A stretch of DNA of 64,000 nt. Origin: an uncultured Prevotellaceae bacterium (lineage in GTDB: Bacteria > Bacteroidota > Bacteroidia > Bacteroidales > Bacteroidaceae). The notes beneath the pieces are model-generated. The model made no database searches. It saw nothing but the letters and a program-made list of their open reading frames with translations, and had not been told where the DNA came from. Shown here one piece after another: positions 37,219-46,507 of this stretch. The first letter of the stretch is position 1. The number at the start of each line of letters is the position of its first letter. The stretch covers positions 124,001 through 188,000 of the forward strand of contig CADCBZ010000012.1 of the NCBI GenBank assembly GCA_902799765.1, given 5' to 3'. A program made the position numbers and the translations under genes.

Positions 37219-38616
37219 ATGGGAGGATTCTTTGGAACCATATCAACAAAGTGCTGCGTCAACGACCTGTTTTACGGCACAGACTATAACTCACACCTTG
37301 GAACACGTCGTCTGGAACGTGACTATTTCCGTTCCAAGTTCGAGGATGAGCTCGACTCTTTTGCTGGTCATCAGGGTATTGGTGTCATCAGTGATACAGA
37401 CCCGCAGCCCATCCTCGTCAACTCACATCTGGGACGTTATGCTGTAGTGACAGTAGCTAAGATCAATAACTTAGAAGAAGTAGCCCGGGAGTTGCTCGAT
37501 CGTCGTATGCACTTCAGTGAATACTCAGCTAATACCATCAACCAGACGGAACTTGTGGCGCTGCTTATCAATATGGGGCGCACCTTCGTAGAAGGTATCA
37601 ACTTGGTATATAGGAAGATAGAGGGCTCATGCTCGATGCTGATCCTCACAGAGAAAGGTATTATCGCAGCCCGTGACTTCCTGGGACGTACGCCTATCGT
37701 GATCGGCAAGAAAGACGGTGCTTATGCCGTTTCGAGTGAGACTACGAGTTTTCCGAATCTCGAGTTCCATCGTGTACGTGACCTTGGTCCTGGTGAGATC
37801 GTCTTCCTGACAGCCGACTCGATGGAAGTGCTGCAGGAGCCTTTCCAACGTGAGCAGATCTGTTCTTTCCTTTGGGTATATTATGGCTTCCCTGCTTCCG
37901 ACTATAATGGTATCAATGTGGAGGCCGTGCGTGAGGCCAATGGTAAGAAGATGGGTGAGAACGATGATACAGAGGTGGATAGCGTCTGTGGTGTACCTGA
38001 CTCCGGTGTCGGTATGGCCTTGGGTTATGCCGAGGGTAAGGGTGTGCCTTACAAGCGTTCCGTTCTGAAATATACCCCCACATGGCCCCGTTCTTTCACA
38101 CCTGGCAATCAGGAGCGCCGTGCCTTGGTGGCGAAGATGAAGTTGATTCCGAATCCTGCGCTGCTGAAAGATCAGCGCGTGGTGTTCTGCGATGACTCTA
38201 TCGTACGCGGTACCCAGCTGAAGGATAACGTAAGGACTTTCTTTGAGTATGGTGCCAAGGAGGTTCACTGCCGTATCTCCTGTCCGCCTCTGGTCTATGG
38301 TTGTCCGTTTATCGGCTTCACCTCTTCCAAGAGTGACATGGAGCTGATCACCCGTCGTATCATCAAGGATTTCGAGGGCGACGACAAGAAGAATCTCGGG
38401 AAATATGCGCAGACCGATTCTCCAGAGTATCAGCGTATGGTGGCAGAGATTGCCAAGCGCCTGGGACTCACCACGCTGAAGTTTGCAAAGCTGGAGGATC
38501 TGATTGAGAGTATCGGTCTTCCGAAGTGTCGGGTCTGCACCCATTGCTTCGATGGCAGCAGCTATTGTCATGAATACGACAATAATGACGAGCGCCAGTT
38601 GAAGTTGGACTTTTGA
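37219..38616 (+). CDS. PurF-like amidophosphoribosyltransferase without N-terminal Cys
   Basis: This 465-residue protein is of the amidophosphoribosyltransferase family, which transfers an amino group to PRPP in purine synthesis. The C-terminal phosphoribosyltransferase domain has the PRPP motif VVFCDDSIVRGTQL, and a Cys-rich end is present (CRVCTHCFDGSSYC). The N-terminal glutaminase domain begins MGGFFGTIS: the nucleophile Cys that normally follows Met is Gly, so glutamine hydrolysis should be lost and ammonia or another role is likely. From memory, Bacteroidetes often carry such a paralogue. Residues 30-36 read LGTRRLERDYF, where the family usually has a longer RGGxATY... segment, so an in-frame loss of about 18-20 residues is suspected. 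It ends exactly where convergent recQ ends. Confidence 0.85.
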   Translation: MGGFFGTISTKCCVNDLFYGTDYNSHLGTRRLERDYFRSKFEDELDSFAGHQGIGVISDTDPQPILVNSHLGRYAVVTVAKINNLEEVARELLDRRMHFSEYSANTINQTELVALLINMGRTFVEGINLVYRKIEGSCSMLILTEKGIIAARDFLGRTPIVIGKKDGAYAVSSETTSFPNLEFHRVRDLGPGEIVFLTADSMEVLQEPFQREQICSFLWVYYGFPASDYNGINVEAVREANGKKMGENDDTEVDSVCGVPDSGVGMALGYAEGKGVPYKRSVLKYTPTWPRSFTPGNQERRALVAKMKLIPNPALLKDQRVVFCDDSIVRGTQLKDNVRTFFEYGAKEVHCRISCPPLVYGCPFIGFTSSKSDMELITRRIIKDFEGDDKKNLGKYAQTDSPEYQRMVAEIAKRLGLTTLKFAKLEDLIESIGLPKCRVCTHCFDGSSYCHEYDNNDERQLKLDF

Positions 38617-40515
38617 TTAGCGTTTTCTGAGGAACCCGTCAGTCTGACAGATGTATTCCTCTTTCATCAGATAAGACAGCGCGGCATCCAGTTCGTCGGT
38701 AGGCAACTGGATGTCGCGTAAGTCTGTAATAGGGTGGGGTTTCCCGTCATCCAACAGGGCGAGAATGCGATCCATCGCTGCGTTCTGACGAGGCTCCGAC
38801 ACCAGTCCTTCAGGTCTGTGACTCAGACATACGTCACACTGACTACAGTCCTTGTTGCTTTCCTCACCGAAATAGTTGAGCAACTGCCTGCTGCGACACA
38901 CGTTATCGTTGGTGGCATAGCCTATCATCTTGTGGATGCGTTCACTGAACTGTGCCTTTCTTTCCTCATACACCTCGGGCTTCAATTGCACGTGTTCCAT
39001 ATCCTCACGTCGTTGCGTATAGCGGATATAGGGTGTCTTTTTCTGAGGAATGAAATGCAGGATATGCCGTTGGCTCAGACTTTTCAGGATCAGATAGAGC
39101 TGTTGCGGCTGCAATGCCGTCTGACTGGCGATAAAACTCTCGTCGATATAGTTGTAGTCCGTAAACAGTCCTCCGTAGTTACGTAAGAGCGCCGTAATCA
39201 CTTTCTCTTCATTGGGGGTATTGTTCTCCAGACGATACAGGTCGTTCCTGCTGACGGTGAACATCACCCTTGCCTGATTATCCTGTTCTTCCGTATATTC
39301 GATATACCCTGCACGGTTCAGGATCTTCAGCGCAGAATCCACCTGAATGGGGAAATGATGATAGGTATGACAGAACTCATCGATATTAAACTCGAAGGTA
39401 TGGTTATACCCTGAGCCCACACCGATCTGATAGTAATAGGCCAAGTGCTCATACACCTGCTTGATATAGTCTTTCTCTGGGAAGGTGTCAGCAATGCGCT
39501 TCTCGAGTTTCCGGTGGTCGGCATCGTTATACAGCAATACGGCATACGCTTTTCTACCGTCACGCCCGGCACGTCCTGCTTCCTGGAAATAAGCCTCTAT
39601 GCTGTCAGGACAGTCCATGTGGATGACGAGTCTCACGTCGGGTTTGTCGATACCCATACCGAATGCGTTGGTTGCCACCATCACCCGCACCTTATCCTGT
39701 TGCCAGTCTCTTTGTCTTTCATCTTTTACCACACTGTCGAGTCCTGCATGATAGAAGGTGGCGGTGATGCCAGCCTCATTCAGCAGGTCTGCAAACTCCT
39801 TCGTGCGTTTCCGGCTGCGGGCATAGACGATGGCTGTGCCTTTCATACTGTTCAGGATATGCAGCAGCTGTTCCCGCTTGTCAGGGGTCTTCCGCACCAC
39901 ATAGGCGAGGTTCTTCCGCTCAAAACTCATCTTGAAGACATTGTCCTTCGGGAAGGCCAGTTTATCCTGGATATCCTTCACGACGGCAGGGGTGGCTGTA
40001 GCCGTCAGTGCCAGCACTGGGGCTTTCGGCACCAGCTTGCGGATCTGGGCAATTTCTAAATACGACGGACGGAAATCATAACCCCATTGCGAGATACAAT
40101 GTGCCTCGTCAACGGTGATGAAACTCACGTGCATGTGGCGTAGTTTCGTCTGGAAAAGATCTGAGGAAAGGCGTTCTGGCGATACATAGAGAATACGGAT
40201 GTCGCCAAAGATGCAGTTCTCAAGCGTCGTGACAATCTCCTCACGGGTCAGTCCCGAATAGATGGCAGCAGCACGGATGCCTCTGCGCCTCAGGTTGTCC
40301 ACCTGATCCTTCATCAGGGCAATCAGCGGGGTGATGACGATACACGTCCCCTCTTGTGCCAATGCCGGCACTTGGAATGTAATCGACTTACCACCGCCTG
40401 TCGGCATCAGGCCTAAGGTGTCATGTCCGCTGCCGATCGACTCGATGATCTCCCGCTGAATCCCACGGAAATCATCGTAGCCCCAGTATTGCTTCAGAAT
40501 CTCACGATACCTCAT
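38617..40515 (-). CDS. recQ: ATP-dependent DNA helicase RecQ
   Basis: The 632-residue superfamily 2 DNA helicase acts in recombination and fork repair. Walker A is PTGGGKS (38-44), the DEAH box is at 136-139, motif III is ALTATATP, and the motif VI segment is YFQEAGRAGRDG. A RecQ-type zinc region near the C-terminus has four cysteines (CRSRQLLNYFG ... CSQCDVC), followed by a winged-helix-like end. No HRDC domain is obvious. The ATG overlaps the end of the original recJ frame by 14 nt, so the two genes form a recJ-recQ unit on the minus strand. Its stop abuts that of the PurF-like gene on the other strand. Confidence 0.96.
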   Translation of the reverse strand: MRYREILKQYWGYDDFRGIQREIIESIGSGHDTLGLMPTGGGKSITFQVPALAQEGTCIVITPLIALMKDQVDNLRRRGIRAAAIYSGLTREEIVTTLENCIFGDIRILYVSPERLSSDLFQTKLRHMHVSFITVDEAHCISQWGYDFRPSYLEIAQIRKLVPKAPVLALTATATPAVVKDIQDKLAFPKDNVFKMSFERKNLAYVVRKTPDKREQLLHILNSMKGTAIVYARSRKRTKEFADLLNEAGITATFYHAGLDSVVKDERQRDWQQDKVRVMVATNAFGMGIDKPDVRLVIHMDCPDSIEAYFQEAGRAGRDGRKAYAVLLYNDADHRKLEKRIADTFPEKDYIKQVYEHLAYYYQIGVGSGYNHTFEFNIDEFCHTYHHFPIQVDSALKILNRAGYIEYTEEQDNQARVMFTVSRNDLYRLENNTPNEEKVITALLRNYGGLFTDYNYIDESFIASQTALQPQQLYLILKSLSQRHILHFIPQKKTPYIRYTQRREDMEHVQLKPEVYEERKAQFSERIHKMIGYATNDNVCRSRQLLNYFGEESNKDCSQCDVCLSHRPEGLVSEPRQNAAMDRILALLDDGKPHPITDLRDIQLPTDELDAALSYLMKEEYICQTDGFLRKR

Positions 40516-42132
40516 CAGAGGGTTGGATGTCTTCTATCTGCAACTGCACTTCGTTACGCTTGTAGATATTGTCCTCAATGGTATAGACGATATCAAACGA
40601 ACGCTTCGACTTGATGAATCTCGCCGAGTCGCTTTGTCCGAAGGCGATACCATTCAGTACATTACTCGACTTCGAATCCACCAGTTCCAGTTTGATATGC
40701 TCCTGCTGACGACGTTACGCGTGCAGAACAGGGGTTTGGGGTTGTCGGGTCCATGAGGTGCAAACTTCTTCAGGTCGTTATGCAGTTTCTTGGTTACATC
40801 CTTGAAGTCCACCACGGCATTGATATCCAGTGTGGCCTCCGTCTGCTCAGGTAGGATATGCTCGCTGACATATTTCTGGAAACGGCGACGGAACTCGGGG
40901 ATATTCTCGATTCTCAGTGAGAGACCTACGGCGTAGGTATGTCCGCCGAAGTTCAGCAGCAGGTCGCGGCAGCTCTTAATAGCATCATAGAGATCGTAGC
41001 CAGCCACACTGCGTGCAGAGCCTGTAGCGATGCCGTTGAATTTCGTCAGTACCACCGTCGGACGGTAATAGAGTTCCGTGAGTCTTGAAGCCACGATACC
41101 GATTACGCCTTTCTTCCAGTTCTCGTCAAAGAGCACGATACTCGACTGATGCTCCTGACTTTCGAGTTTCTCCACAATCTGGTTGGCCTCCTCGGTCATC
41201 TGCTTATCCACATCCTTACGCTGTTCATTGTATTCGTTGATGTGGCTGGCTTCTGACAATGCCTTCTCAAAGTCACGTTCCACCAGCAGATCCACCGCTT
41301 CCGTACCGTTCTGCATACGTCCGGAGGCATTGATACGGGGGCCTATCTTAAACACGATGTCACTCATCGTAATCTCACGACCTGTCAGACCGCAGATGTC
41401 GATAATCGACTTCAGTCCCACCGACGGACTCGTTGACAACTGCTTCAGCCCGTGGAACGCCAGGATGCGGTTCTCACCCATGATGGGTACGATGTCCGCA
41501 GCGATACTCACGGCACAGAAGTCGAGTAGGGGGATCAGTCTTGAGAAGGGAATTCCGTTGTTCTTGGCAAATGCCTGCATGAACTTAAAGCCCACGCCAC
41601 AACCACAGAGATCCTTGAATGGATAGGTGGAGTCTATGCGCTTGGGATTGAGAATGGCCACAGCCTCAGGCAACTCATCATCCGGCACGTGATGGTCGCA
41701 GATGATGAAGTCTATGCCCTGCGTCTTGGCATACTTGATTTCCTCGATAGCCTTGATACCGCAATCGAGCACAATCACCAGTTTAACACCCGCTTCTTTC
41801 GCATAGTCTATTCCCTTTCTGCTGATACCATAGCCCTCCTCATAACGGGTACATCCATCGACATCGTAGTCGCCATACACCATGATGCGCTCTTTGCGCC
41901 CCATTGCGTCATTCAGTCTGTCAACCGCCACGTCCATGTCGTTCATCAGGAACGGATCAATCAGTTCACTTAGCATAGGACGGAAGAACCGCTTAGCTGC
42001 GCTCTCCGTCTTGATGCCACGCTGAATGAGCAGGTCGGCGAGGATCGGACTCATGCCGATCTTCTCTCCCAGCTCCTTAGCTGCCGTCTGTCGTTCTGAT
42101 GTAGGTGGTTCGTAATTCCATTTGAAATGCAT
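40502..42132 (-). pseudogene. recJ: Single-strand exonuclease RecJ, damaged
   Basis: RecJ is a 5'-3' single-strand DNA exonuclease of the DHH family. Motif I YGDYDVDG, motif II VIVLDCGIKA, the DHH-type motif CDHHVPDDELP, and the later GRMQNGTEAVDLL and NFGGHTYAVGLS blocks are visible. Two lesions are apparent. After YGDYDVDG the sequence jumps to CTRYEEGYGISRKG, so about 29 residues usual between these blocks are missing in frame (near 41840-41855). Near 40705-40722 a further gap shifts the frame, so the main frame ends early at 40654 with SNWNWWIRSRVMY, while EHIKLELVDSKSSNVLNG to the natural end QIEDIQPSDEVS reads in another frame to 40502. The loss of the motif I flank makes activity doubtful. 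Confidence 0.85.
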
Positions 42133-42196
42133 TAATATATTTATTTTTTATTCTTTTCGGCAATTTGGGCGTAAAGTTACTCATAAAAAACGAATT

Positions 42197-42240
42197 AAGG
42201 GCACAATCTGCTTAAATTTTAACAGATTATGCCCTTTTTT
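42197..42240. terminator. Hairpin between the peptidase gene and recJ
   Basis: A 14-bp stem with one mismatch (aagggcacaatctg with cagattatgccctt) is followed by six T on the plus strand and by a weaker T-rich stretch on the minus strand. It lies 20-60 bp after the end of the minus-strand peptidase gene, which it probably terminates. Confidence 0.75.
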
Positions 42241-42260
42241 ATCTTATTTAAGAAAATCGC

Positions 42261-43466
42261 TTAGAGGCCGAGTTTCTTTCTGATTTCTGCAGGAATTGCG
42301 TTTTTATTGATCAGGAAGTCCATGGTGTTGGCAGCGATGAAGGCCTTGGTCATATACCAGATACCCTTGTAGTCGCCAGTCTCACCCCATGAGTTCTGAA
42401 CCATATAGTACTCCTTACCGTTCTGGTCCTTGGCCACACCGAAGATATGCATGCCGTGATCGTCGGTCAGCTCCCAGTTGTCGAAACGCTCCTGGCGCAT
42501 CTCCTGTGTAGGAACGATCTCAGGTACTGTTACACCCAGTGAATCGATGATGTCACGCTTCTTCGTAGCAGTCATCTTCAGCCACTTGGCCATGTCGCTG
42601 CCCTGCAGACTCTGGGTCTTCTTGCTGTCAACGGCGTAGGCCAGACCCTTACGGGTGAATCCGTCCTCCGACACGTCACCGCCCCAGGCTACGGTATAAC
42701 CGTTATCGATAGCATTGTCGATGATCTGCATCATCTCGTCCATAGGCACGTTGTAGCTCAAGGGGAAGCGCCAGTTATCCTGCACCTCTACAGCAAAAGC
42801 TGTGTAGAAGGGGTGGTGGGTATAGCTGGTGATGTTCACATAGTCGTCGAGGTTGATACCCAGAGAAGCCATAAAGCTCTTCGGGGTGTATTCCTTGCCC
42901 TCGTAGGTAAACTTCTCAGGGCACTTGCCCAGGTAAGCATCGAGGATACCCTGCATACCGGTCTTCCAGGCCTTGCTGAGCTTCTTGGCATCGCTCTTGG
43001 CGACAGCGGCTACATACGGCTCCAGCACACCGAAGAACTCGTTGAAGTTGTTTAGTGAGTCACCATAGAGTGAGCCGGGGAAAGGCATGGCTTCGAGGGG
43101 ACAGATACCATAAGTCTTCAGTGTCTGAAGCACATCCTCGGCACTTCCGCCCTGTGCAAACTGACAGTCGCCGTGATAGCGGACCACCTGGATGGCACGC
43201 TCCATATAGGTCTTGTTGGCAACGAATGCCTCACAGAGGGTGTACTGCTTGCCGGTAGCCTTCAGGATCTCTGCCTCGAAGAATGAGAGGGTAGAGTAGT
43301 CCCAGCAGGTACCCGAACGGTTCTGATCCTTAATGGTCGTGATCGGATTCTCCTTAATAATCGTGAATACAGGTTTGTTAGCGTTTTTTTCGGGTGCCTT
43401 CTTCTTGGCAGCCGAAGCACTCAGGGCAACCATTGCCACCAGTGCCAATGTTAGAAATTTCTTCAT
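42261..43466 (-). CDS. C1-family cysteine aminopeptidase (BleH/PepC-like), exported
   Basis: This 401-residue papain-like peptidase resembles bleomycin hydrolase/aminopeptidase C. Residues 1-20 form a signal peptide (MKKFLTLALVAMVALSASAA), so it is exported to the periplasm or further. The catalytic Cys54 lies in QNRSGTCWDYS. The His is in DDHGMHIFG near residue 339, and the Asn is in VQNSWGE near 357. The usual CWSFS signature reads CWDYS here. It starts 18 nt downstream of the Xaa-Pro aminopeptidase stop, so the two peptidase genes are probably one transcript for peptide utilisation. Confidence 0.93.
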   Translation of the reverse strand: MKKFLTLALVAMVALSASAAKKKAPEKNANKPVFTIIKENPITTIKDQNRSGTCWDYSTLSFFEAEILKATGKQYTLCEAFVANKTYMERAIQVVRYHGDCQFAQGGSAEDVLQTLKTYGICPLEAMPFPGSLYGDSLNNFNEFFGVLEPYVAAVAKSDAKKLSKAWKTGMQGILDAYLGKCPEKFTYEGKEYTPKSFMASLGINLDDYVNITSYTHHPFYTAFAVEVQDNWRFPLSYNVPMDEMMQIIDNAIDNGYTVAWGGDVSEDGFTRKGLAYAVDSKKTQSLQGSDMAKWLKMTATKKRDIIDSLGVTVPEIVPTQEMRQERFDNWELTDDHGMHIFGVAKDQNGKEYYMVQNSWGETGDYKGIWYMTKAFIAANTMDFLINKNAIPAEIRKKLGL

Positions 43467-43484
43467 AAAAATAAATATTGAATC

Positions 43485-44882
43485 TTAATTGTTTATCATG
43501 AATTCTTCAACGTCTTTCGGATGATACGGAATGCGCTTCGTACCGAGGAAACGGCATCCCTCCTTGGTGATCAGGATATCATCCTCGATACGGATACCTC
43601 CGAAGTCCTTATAAGTCTCCAGCATCTCGTAGTTCAGGAAATCCTTGCAGTGCCCCTTGGCCTTCCAGTCGTCGATCAGGGCAGGGATGAAGTAGATGCC
43701 TGGCTCGTCAGTCATCACGAAACCTTCCTCCAACTTGCGACCCATGCGCAGACAGTTCGTACCAAACTGCTCCAGGTTCGGACGTGTCTCCTCATCGAAG
43801 CCCACGTAGATCTGTCCGAGTCCCTCCATATCGTGTACGTCCATACCCATCATATGTCCCAGTCCGTGAGGCAGAAACATGGCGTGGGCGCCTGCGGCTA
43901 CGGCCTCGTCGGTATCGCCCTTCATCAGACCGAGCTCCTTCAGTCGCTCCGTCATCAGTCGGCATACGGCAAAGTGCACATCCATATACTTCACACCAGG
44001 CTTGGCCACTTCGAGCACGTAGTCATGACAGGCCTCCACGATGCTGTAAATCTCTAACTGGCGCTGGGTGAACTTACCATTCACGGGCATCGTACGAGTG
44101 TGGTCGGAACAATAGTCGTCGAGTTCACAACCTGCGTCGCACAACACCAGTCGGCCGGCTTCCAACTGCGCATCAGAAGGACTGCCGTGCATGATCTCAC
44201 CATGCTGTGAGAAGATGGTGGCAAAGCTGTTGCCTTGCGACAGGCTGCGGGCGATACCGTCCACCTGTCCTGCAACGAACCGTTCGGTCACGCCTGGCTT
44301 GATCAGCAGCTGGGCAGTGGTATGCATCGCATAGCCCACATCGCAGGCTCGCTCGATAGCCACAATCTCCTGTGGCTCCTTCGTGGCTCTCATCTTCACA
44401 ACAGCCTTGATCAGTGGCAATGAGGCCTTCTCCTTCTGCTGTGAAGGGTGGATACCCAACAGGTCCATGATCTGAATCTTCGTGTCGTGGCGATACGGCG
44501 GCAGGAAGTGTATCGTCGCGTTTGTCGCCGCGGCACTACGACATACCTCAACGAGCTCCTTCATTGGGGCCGTCTTCTTCACACCCACCTCTGCGGCGAG
44601 ATCTGCCACCGACGGGGTGAAGCCCATCCATACGATATCCTCCACGTCGATATCATCGCCAAACAGCATCTCCTCGTCGTTGTCGATGTCGATCACACCC
44701 ACCAGTCCGTCGCGGTGCTGTCCGAAATAGTAGAGGAACGATGAATCCTGTCGCATCGGCGCATACGCATTAGCCGGATAGTTGGCTGGCGACTCGTTAT
44801 TTCCAAAAAAGATAATGACACCGTTTCCCACGAGTTTCTTCAGCGCTTCACGGCGTTTGATATAAGTTTCCTTATTAAACAT
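43485..44882 (-). CDS. Xaa-Pro aminopeptidase (M24B)
   Basis: The 465-residue metallopeptidase removes N-terminal residues from peptides with proline in the second position. All five metal ligands of the pita-bread fold are visible: D249 (VLCDAG), D260 (YCSDHTRT), H343 (GLGHMMG), E393 (TDEPGIY) and E433 (GIRIEDD). The N-terminal creatinase-like domain contains YYFGQHRDG. No signal peptide is seen, so it is cytoplasmic. A TATCTTTGC -7 box lies at 44919-44927 on the minus strand, back to back with the promoter region of the patatin gene. Confidence 0.95.
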   Translation of the reverse strand: MFNKETYIKRREALKKLVGNGVIIFFGNNESPANYPANAYAPMRQDSSFLYYFGQHRDGLVGVIDIDNDEEMLFGDDIDVEDIVWMGFTPSVADLAAEVGVKKTAPMKELVEVCRSAAATNATIHFLPPYRHDTKIQIMDLLGIHPSQQKEKASLPLIKAVVKMRATKEPQEIVAIERACDVGYAMHTTAQLLIKPGVTERFVAGQVDGIARSLSQGNSFATIFSQHGEIMHGSPSDAQLEAGRLVLCDAGCELDDYCSDHTRTMPVNGKFTQRQLEIYSIVEACHDYVLEVAKPGVKYMDVHFAVCRLMTERLKELGLMKGDTDEAVAAGAHAMFLPHGLGHMMGMDVHDMEGLGQIYVGFDEETRPNLEQFGTNCLRMGRKLEEGFVMTDEPGIYFIPALIDDWKAKGHCKDFLNYEMLETYKDFGGIRIEDDILITKEGCRFLGTKRIPYHPKDVEEFMINN

Positions 44883-44918
44883 TTGTCAATGTTTTCGTTA
44901 TTTACCTTCAATTTGTCG

Positions 44919-44957
44919 GCAAAGATACACATTATTTATTAAAAAGCATTACCTTTG
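44919..44957. promoter_or_regulatory. Divergent promoter region for the aminopeptidase and patatin genes
   Basis: Two Bacteroidales -7 boxes face away from each other: TATCTTTGC on the minus strand (44927-44919) and TACCTTTGC on the plus strand (44949-44957). Neither has a clear TTTG -33 box at standard spacing. Confidence 0.55.
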
Positions 44958-44978
44958 CAGCAAATTTTTGCAATATTT

Positions 44979-45806
44979 ATGCAGATAGGCGGAAAAACTG
45001 GACTGGTGTTAGAGGGTGGAGGCATGCGTGGCGTCTTTACTTCAGGTGTACTTGATGCGTTTATGAAGCACGATCTTTACTTCCCCTATGTGGTGGCAGT
45101 CTCCGCTGGCGCCTGCAACGGTTTGTCGTATATGAGCCGTCAGCCCCGTCGTGCCCGTTACTCCAATATCGACCTCCTGCAGAAATATGGCTATATCTCC
45201 CTGAAGAGTCTGATCACCCAGGGCAGCATCTTCGATCCCAACATCCTCTATGAGCGTTTTCCCAAGGAGATCGTGCCCTTCGACTACAAGACCTATCGTG
45301 AGAATCCTGCCACCTATGAGGTCGTCACCACCAACTGTCTGACGGGACGGGCTGAATACCTCTCTGAGAAACAGGATGCCGACCGACTGACAGCGATCAT
45401 CAAGGCTTCGAGTTCCCTACCTTACGTGGCGCAGATCACCCACGTCGATGGGGTTCCCATGCTCGATGGCGGTATCGTTGATTCTATTCCTGTGGTACGG
45501 GCCATCGATAAGGGCTACTCTCCCAATGTGGTGATTATGACGCGCAATCGCGGCTTCCGTTCCGCAGAGCCCGACTTCAAGGTGCCCCGTTTGTTCTACA
45601 AGCAGTATCCCCGTCTGCGTGTCGTCCTCAGCCACCATGTGAAGGCCTACAACGAACAGCTCGACCTCATCGAACGGATGGAGGACTGGGGCGAGGTGAT
45701 TTGTATCCGTCCGGAGCGCCCGATGGAGGTTGATCGCATCTGCCGTGATGTGTCGAAGCTCGAAGCCCTCTATGAGGAAGGCTTCGCCCTCGGAGAAAAA
45801 TTATAG
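44979..45806 (+). CDS. Patatin-like phospholipase
   Basis: The 275-residue protein has a patatin/RssA-type alpha-beta hydrolase fold and probably hydrolyses acyl esters of phospholipids. The oxyanion loop LEGGGMRGVF is at about residues 10-19, the nucleophile Ser is in AVSAGACNG, and the dyad Asp is in DGGIVDSIP. The nucleophile elbow has Ala where the classic GxSxG has its first Gly. I chose ATG 44979; an upstream in-frame TTG at 44955 sits inside the -7 promoter box and cannot be the start. No signal peptide is seen. It is the last host gene before the prophage. Confidence 0.9.
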   Translation: MQIGGKTGLVLEGGGMRGVFTSGVLDAFMKHDLYFPYVVAVSAGACNGLSYMSRQPRRARYSNIDLLQKYGYISLKSLITQGSIFDPNILYERFPKEIVPFDYKTYRENPATYEVVTTNCLTGRAEYLSEKQDADRLTAIIKASSSLPYVAQITHVDGVPMLDGGIVDSIPVVRAIDKGYSPNVVIMTRNRGFRSAEPDFKVPRLFYKQYPRLRVVLSHHVKAYNEQLDLIERMEDWGEVICIRPERPMEVDRICRDVSKLEALYEEGFALGEKL

Positions 45807-45900
45807 GGCACAGAACGAAACGTATATAAAGGATAGAGCACGAAAATACGTGGAACCCCTTTATTTATAGGGGATTGGAGAGATTGAGGGTTGAGAGCGA
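45807..45900. other. Host-side spacer before the prophage
   Basis: No gene is visible here. It contains a small hairpin (cccc...gggg at about 45856-45871) and the decamer aacgaaacgt, which recurs at 45906-45915. The host/phage junction may lie in or next to this stretch. Confidence 0.4.
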
Positions 45901-45914
45901 GAAAAAACGAAACG

Positions 45915-46030
45915 TTTACATTGCTTTAATTCTGCTTTACATGGAGGCAGGCTTGATGAGGCTGAAATGAGCGAGAAGTTTACATTGGCTTTCTGATGGC
46001 TTACATGTGGGTGCTGAGGCTTTTGTAAAC
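45915..46030. repeat. Repeated TTTACAT motifs at the presumed prophage left end
   Basis: The motif tttacat occurs at 45915 and 45936, then tttacat at 45979 and cttacat at 46000. Each pair is spaced exactly 21 bp, two helical turns. An inverted gtaaac follows at 46025-46030. The arrangement resembles the multiple transposase-binding sites at a Mu left end. Confidence 0.65.
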
Positions 46031-46120
46031 TACTGTTGAGGCTGGTATGAGTACCGGCTTTTTTTATGCCCGTTTTGAATATTTAATATAGCAAAAACCT
46101 TGCATATAAGGATTATTTAG

Positions 46121-46129
46121 TAACTTTGC
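46121..46129 (+). promoter_or_regulatory. -7 box before the first prophage gene
   Basis: TAACTTTGC lies 26 nt before the start codon and fits the Bacteroidales -7 consensus. No TTTG -33 element at the proper distance is seen. Confidence 0.5.
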
Positions 46130-46154
46130 AGCCAAACAAAAGACAGATCCAGAT

Positions 46155-46385
46155 ATGGCAAAAGTGGTACATGTTCATTTAATAGGGAAGCGGAAAGACT
46201 ACTACTTTAGTAGCATTTCTGCCGTGTTCACGGTTTTAAGCCGCGAGGACATCGGTGTGAGCAAGCATTGGCTGTTGAACGCGGGGCTTGGAAGAGGTCA
46301 CGTGGTACACAACGAAAAGGCTGTAATTAAGGCTTCTACGCTGATTTCATGCCCTCGACGGGCAGATAATAGTGACGGTGATTAA
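46155..46385 (+). CDS. Small conserved protein at the prophage left end, function unknown
   Basis: This 76-residue protein has no domain that I recognise. It begins MAKVVHVHLIGKRKDYYFSS, followed by ISAVFTVLSREDIGVSKHWL and GLGRGHVVHN, a pattern that recalls small proteins found repeatedly in Bacteroidales genomes, possibly with a compact DNA-binding fold. It has its own -7 promoter box and a terminator downstream, so it is a separate transcription unit on the far side of the repressor. That position is where a lysogenically expressed accessory gene might sit. The C-terminus (SCPRRADNSDGD) looks disordered. Confidence 0.65.
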   Translation: MAKVVHVHLIGKRKDYYFSSISAVFTVLSREDIGVSKHWLLNAGLGRGHVVHNEKAVIKASTLISCPRRADNSDGD

Positions 46386-46453
46386 AGTGGCTTAGAAGGC
46401 CGTTAAAAGGGTATTTTGAGACCGTTGTAACACGTCGGCGTACTTAACCATCT

Positions 46454-46480
46454 GGAGGGGGCTTTACGGCTCCCTTTTTT
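46454..46480 (+). terminator. Terminator after the small prophage gene
   Basis: A GC-rich stem (gggggct with ggctccc, two wobble pairs) is followed by six T. It lies about 70 bp behind the stop of the gene at 46155-46385. Confidence 0.7.
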
Positions 46481-46507
46481 CATGGCCGAAAATAGCGATT
46501 TTTGGGG

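Noticed and set aside
44955..44978. Upstream TTG start for the patatin gene
   Set aside because: The codon is part of the -7 promoter box TACCTTTGC, so it lies upstream of the transcript start; ATG 44979 fits the family start.
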